In this document: positions 60,134 to 64,000 of the stretch, piece by piece | Position numbering within the stretch: the stretch's first letter is position 1 | How the letters are laid out: every line of letters begins with the position of its first letter | Assembly (NCBI GenBank): GCA_010909165.1 | Contig: MU008191.1 | Coordinates: forward strand, 558,001 to 622,000 | Origin: Anthoceros angustus | Taxonomy: Eukaryota; Streptophyta; Anthocerotopsida; Anthocerotales; Anthocerotaceae | DNA length: 64,000 nucleotides | Direction: 5' to 3' | Position numbers and translations under genes: made by a program | The notes under the pieces: generated by a model | Told to the model about the DNA's origin: nothing | What the model saw: only the letters and a program-made list of their open reading frames with translations | Database searches by the model: none

Positions 60134-60556
60134 TCAAGCACTACCCGTAGGGTGCTTTGATGCGGGGACTATGGACCGCGTCCGAAATTTGGCGGTGGTC
60201 CTTGACTCAGTATCGGCGTAAGGCATGGACGAGTCGCCAGGCCGCCCTCTTGAATGGCTATTGTTGATGCTGATGACCACTTCCTCCTTTAGCAGTTGTT
60301 TGTTGCAAGTTTTTCACGAGTATTGAAATAAGACTCTCACAAGTACATGCATGATTTTTATTGTGTTCCACCACTTGAAAAGTAATATTTTTGGTTGTAA
60401 TAAACAGATGAAAATGGCAGCCCACTATGCTTTCTACAAAAATGCAGACAGGCCCGCATCCTACAGTGCTCTACTTCTGGGGTATAGAATTGAAAGTGCG
60501 TCTTTCATCAAAGGTATGGACTCCCAAAGGGTGTGCCCATTATCATAGCTTGGCAG

Positions 60557-60831
60557 TGTAAGGGTATTAAAGCCCAATGTACTTAGACTAATATGCTTAG
60601 TCTAAGTTAGGTGTCAATTTAGTATCATTAGTTTAGCTAACGCTAATCACTAGGAAGCTTCTTGCGCGGTTTCCTAGGGTCTTCTTGTGGACCTTCCTAA
60701 GGAGCCCTGCTGGAGGGTATATATACCCCCAGAGCCCTCATTTCAATGAGAGAGATACATTTGCTTCCTCCTCTCCTCTCCTCTTTCCACCATCATGGGC
60801 TGCCACACGATCCTTCAACTGGTATCAGAGC
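60557..60831 (+). mobile_element. Ty1/copia 5' LTR and primer-binding site
   Basis: A segment of about 261 bp starts TGTAAGGG (60557) and ends CCTTCA (60817), with a TATATATA box at about 60,715. Three bases on, TGGTATCAGAGC (60820-60831) is the classical plant primer-binding site for initiator-Met tRNA. LTR start is tentative, as no second LTR lies in the window. Confidence 0.75.
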
Positions 60832-60925
60832 TTTGGTCTGGTTGTGTTGTGATGCTAGACGATTCTAGCTTCTAGCGGCGCAGCCGTGGAATGCGGTGAT
60901 CCATATCGCGGCAGCGCAACGCCGC

Positions 60926-61436
60926 GGAGGCCGTGAGCGGGCGAGGCCGTGAGCGGGCGAGGCCGTGAGCGGGCGAGGCCGCGAACGCGCAAGGCCTCCC
61001 GGGCGCCTGCAGAGCCTGCGGACGCTGCACGGCGGAGGCCGTGAGCGGGCGAGGCCGTGAGCGGGCGAGGCCGCGGCGTCAGCGGACACGGCGGCGGCGT
61101 CAGCGGACACGGCGGCGGCCGTGAGCGGGCGAGGCCGCGGCGGCGTCAGCGGACACGGCGGCGGCCGTGGCGGGGCAGGCCGTGGCGGGGCAGGCCGTGG
61201 CGGGGCAGGCCGTGAGCGGGCGAGGCCGTGAGCGGGCGAGGCCGTGAGCGGGCGAGGCCGTGAGCGGGCGAGGCCGTGAGCGGGCGAGGCCGTGGCGGGG
61301 CAGGCCGTGAGCGGGCGAGGCCGTGAGCGGGCGAGGCCGTGGCGGGGCAGGCCGTGGCGGGGCAGGCCGTGAGCGGGCGAGGCCGTGAGCGGGCGAGGCC
61401 GTGAGCGGGCGAGGCCGTGAGCGGGCGAGGCCGTGG
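60926..61436. repeat. GC-rich minisatellite in the copia leader
   Basis: Units of about 16-17 bp, GAGGCCGTGAGCGGGC, alternate with a variant GAGGCCGTGGCGGGGC-type and with short blocks carrying GGCGGCGTCAGCGGACAC. It keeps long frames open on both strands, which are artefacts of the repeat. Confidence 0.9.
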
Positions 61437-61611
61437 CGCCCAAGAACCCAGTACCAAAATAATCGCGGTGCCGGGCGGCGAAGTAAAATTCGCCAAAATA
61501 TTCTAATACTAAGGGAATGTAACTAATACACTCAGTCAGATGACTTTATTTCTTTTTTTAACTTTTCTGACAAGGCGAGTCGAGTGTTTTATCTGTATTG
61601 TTTTTTGAATC

Positions 61612-61851
61612 ATGATGTTTTCATCATCAAAAAACGTCATGTTCAATATTGAGAAGTTAGATGGTACTAACTTCCCGTTTTGGAAAGAACAAGTGTATAA
61701 TGTTCTAGTGCAGAAAAAGTAGATCAAGCCCATAAAGCTGTTACGCGTCAAACCAGATAGTATGACACAGGATGAGTGGCAGGACCTGGATGAGCTTGCT
61801 AGATCTATTATCATGCTAACATTGTCAAAATTGTACTTCAATGTGAGATAA
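61612..61851 (+). pseudogene. Copia gag remnant with in-frame stop
   Basis: Reading from ATG 61612 gives KLDGTNFPFWKEQVYNVLVQ, then a TAG at 61720-61722, then KPDSMTQDEWQDLDELARS and MLTLSKLYFNV, then TAA. This is the N-terminal part of Ty1/copia Gag. It follows the LTR, primer-binding site and minisatellite in the expected order. No pol follows in the window, so the copy is dead and truncated. Confidence 0.85.
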
Positions 61852-62517
61852 AACCACGAGTTACTGATTTGTGGGGAAGGTGTGACTTTGAGAACTGTTG
61901 TTTCGACCAAAGGGGTGACTATATTCCCCTTTAGAAATTATGGTGTTACCTCTTTGAGGTAAATTGTCATAAAACATGCAGGATAATTCAATGTCTTTAG
62001 GTGGTTCGCCACATTTCATCTCACAATTCTCGATGCGAGATGCCTTTGTGGTATGCATGAAGTTGATACGCAATCGCATGCCATTGGAAAGCTCGTCGTT
62101 GCATGAGGCGGGCTGATGTTTTTAGATTCATTAAGCACGCCTTAAAAATGAAAGAGTGAAGCTCGTGAATCATTGAAAAAATAGGCCAACAAAGACCCGT
62201 TCATTACGGTGGTGGTCTCACATAGTGTGAGTGCTCGAGGAGTGTGGCATGCCCTACATGAAGCACGACAAAAACAAAAGCAGACAATGATTTCCCGAAA
62301 ACTGCAATTCCCTAAATGATGTGAGACGGTCGAACATGAAGTAGATATATGTATGTTCCTAGACATTTTTGGTAGTGAAATTTTACTTCAAAAGAAGCGA
62401 GAACATGTCAAGTGAGCGTGTTCAAAGTAATGTAAAGACTACTTTCCTAGCCACAACAGCCCAAACTGTCGCAAGGGGTTGGGCGTATGTTCCTCAACTT
62501 GCTTTCGGTGTCGAGTT
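61852..62517. other. Degenerate retroelement-derived or unassigned DNA
   Basis: Nothing recognisable after the gag remnant. Confidence 0.4.
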
Positions 62518-62600
62518 CCAACCAAGGATCCAAAGTGAAAGCTCTTGTACACAAAGTGTTTGTTGGGATAGGCGGAAGGCACCTCCAAGTCATGAGCTTT
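62518..62600 (+). repeat. Copy of the sequence next to the 42-bp array
   Basis: ACCAAGGATCCA, GTGAAAGCTCTTGTAC, TGTTTGTTGG and CACCTCCAA occur in the same order and spacing as at about 57,285-57,358. Confidence 0.7.
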
Positions 62601-64000
62601 TGTCGCAAATCGAGACACGATCGGCTCCACTGCTCATGCATCACGATACTTGGAAATCCGCCCGCCACAATCACAGTGCGTCCATGACTCAAATTTTTCC
62701 ATAATTGAGTGAACATGGCGGGGGCATGGCCTCCACCATCGCCCACGTCATGGACGCGAAATCCAGCTCCCAAATCTCCAAACTCACTTCACTCACGGGA
62801 ATTCCAACACTTGGTCACGCATGGCCCCTGCACGCTCACGAGGTTGGAGTAGAAGATGAAGCGGCGGCGCCGGGCGCGCACAGCCCACCGGCCTCCTCTA
62901 GGTCATAGGCCAGCAGTCGCATCCTAGTGTGGCCAAGCGGTGAGCACGGTGCCACAAAGACTCCATGATCGGACTTGTTGCTGAAACGCGTCCACAGGAA
63001 ACCTTGAGGTTGTCATGCTCCACCTCCGAGCGTGGAATCGAAGACAAACGCGTCGGGACGGGTTGGCCCATATCCTCGGACAGCCTCGAGTTGCGTAGTG
63101 CCACAAGCTTGAAGCATTTTGCCGTGGCGCCCACCAACACGCCCTCCACATCGCCGACCCGCACACCACGTGCCGGAGCGAGCCCAAGAGCCCGCCGCCG
63201 GGTTGCGCATGTGGGATGACCATCCGCCTTGCCGCCATCCGGCATATGTATTCGCGACTATCGGCCAGCAAGGCGTCGCCGCCGACACCGTGGGAGCTCC
63301 ACATCCCGCGTCGAATCCATGGCGGAGTTGGAGTTGGTACCCGGTGGGAGGCGGGTTGTAGACGCATGAGGCCATGCTCATGTTGTGGAGGCGGCCTACT
63401 ACGAACGATGCAATCCGCACTCCGCTTGTGATTCCATGCGCTCCTTCAACAACCACGCGACTCCACGGCCGCATTCCATGCCCTACACACCGCGGGATCG
63501 TAGAAGACTCACCAATGGCAGCCGAGCTCGGATCAAGGCCACCATGGTGCCACACAACTCGCTACACGCAACATCCTCGCACCATCCATCCGGAACCTTC
63601 ATTCTCCGTCTCCATCCCGCAACCTCGAGCTCGTTTTGCTTGAACGCTTGAACGAAAGACGACGTACATGATATTTAATGTCCCAAATCACTACATATAT
63701 AGCCTTTGAGTTCAATGGTTCGATGGTATAATCTCGAGAAATAAGAATCGATCTCGTTGATTGCAAAGTAGCTTTCCCAATTAACACTATACCACCGGAT
63801 GTACATGTGCGGGCACTCCGCTTTGGGAAAGGCAAGCTTCATACACAACTAGAAAACGAGGGCTTGATCTATTGTGTCGCAACCAACAGTTGATCGGTAA
63901 TAAACATGTACACAAAATGTGGCGGGTTGGAAAGCGTTAACACAAATCTGTCCAAAACGATATGCGATGTCTTGACTCACCGCAGTATTCGAGGGTCACA
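62601..64000. other. Unassigned GC-rich block (about 62,740-63,650) and flank
   Basis: An abrupt GC-rich block with open frames on both strands, between AT-rich flanks. No frame could be assigned to a family, and none has a clear start and splice structure. It may be a captured or decaying gene fragment. The last 350 bp are again AT-rich with nothing seen. Confidence 0.35.

Noticed and set aside
60865-61496. Long minus-strand frames (Arg/Pro/His/Ala-rich)
   Set aside because: They are translations of the GC-rich minisatellite and have no non-repetitive domain.

Overview
The window looks like nuclear DNA of a land plant, most probably a moss. Several signs point there. The first gene is a full plant-type DICER-LIKE 1 with compact introns. 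One long DCL1 intron holds a long microRNA-like hairpin; in the moss Physcomitrium patens, MIR1047 is known to sit in a DCL1a intron. There is a nuclear chloroplast NDH subunit gene (NdhM), and a decayed gene resembling a motile-cilium protein, which would fit a plant with swimming sperm. The species cannot be named from the sequence. All exon maps below were built by hand from GT/AG sites, reading-frame continuity and protein-family matches. Only ATG starts were accepted.

Layout. 1-7650: DCL1, 20 exons, cut at its 5' end by the window edge. 8172-9051: NdhM. 11074-11478: a one-EF-hand protein of the PBP1/KIC type. 12677-13610 (minus): small RRM protein, probably plastid-targeted. 13.6-18.4 kb: transposon-derived, largely AT-rich DNA. 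19693-22011: MIZU-KUSSEI1-like (DUF617) protein with a very large disordered insertion. 22746-24320 (minus): intronless PH-domain protein with a Gly/Tyr/Gln/Pro-rich tail. 25035-25811: intronless YccV/HspQ-like protein in AT-rich DNA. 26.8-27.2 kb: minisatellite and two tandem 5S rRNA relics. 28741-30542: RS-domain (splicing-related) protein. 30.5-40.4 kb: mostly repeats, with a tRNA-Ile-like relic, a small hypothetical ORF and the cilium-like pseudogene. 42042-44812: SDS22-like leucine-rich-repeat protein. 47193-49443: USP-like protein without a kinase domain. 50848-52830: mitochondrial glutamate dehydrogenase, complete in 9 exons (411 aa). 54179-55566 (minus): TPD1-like ectodomain fused to seven Pro-rich 46/47-residue repeats. 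55.6-64 kb: repeats, a degenerate Ty1/copia element, a GC-rich minisatellite and an unassigned GC-rich block.

The genes do not form one pathway. They are ordinary single plant genes in GC-richer islands separated by AT-rich, transposon-worn blocks. The strongest observation is the hairpin in the outlier 619-bp intron of DCL1: a microRNA cut from the transcript of the enzyme that makes microRNAs, a built-in negative feedback. Other points of interest are unusual protein architectures (MIZ1-like with a 300-residue insertion, USP domain without kinase, TPD1-like with tandem repeats), two GC-rich palindromes about 2.7 kb apart, and several repeat families present in more than one copy here.
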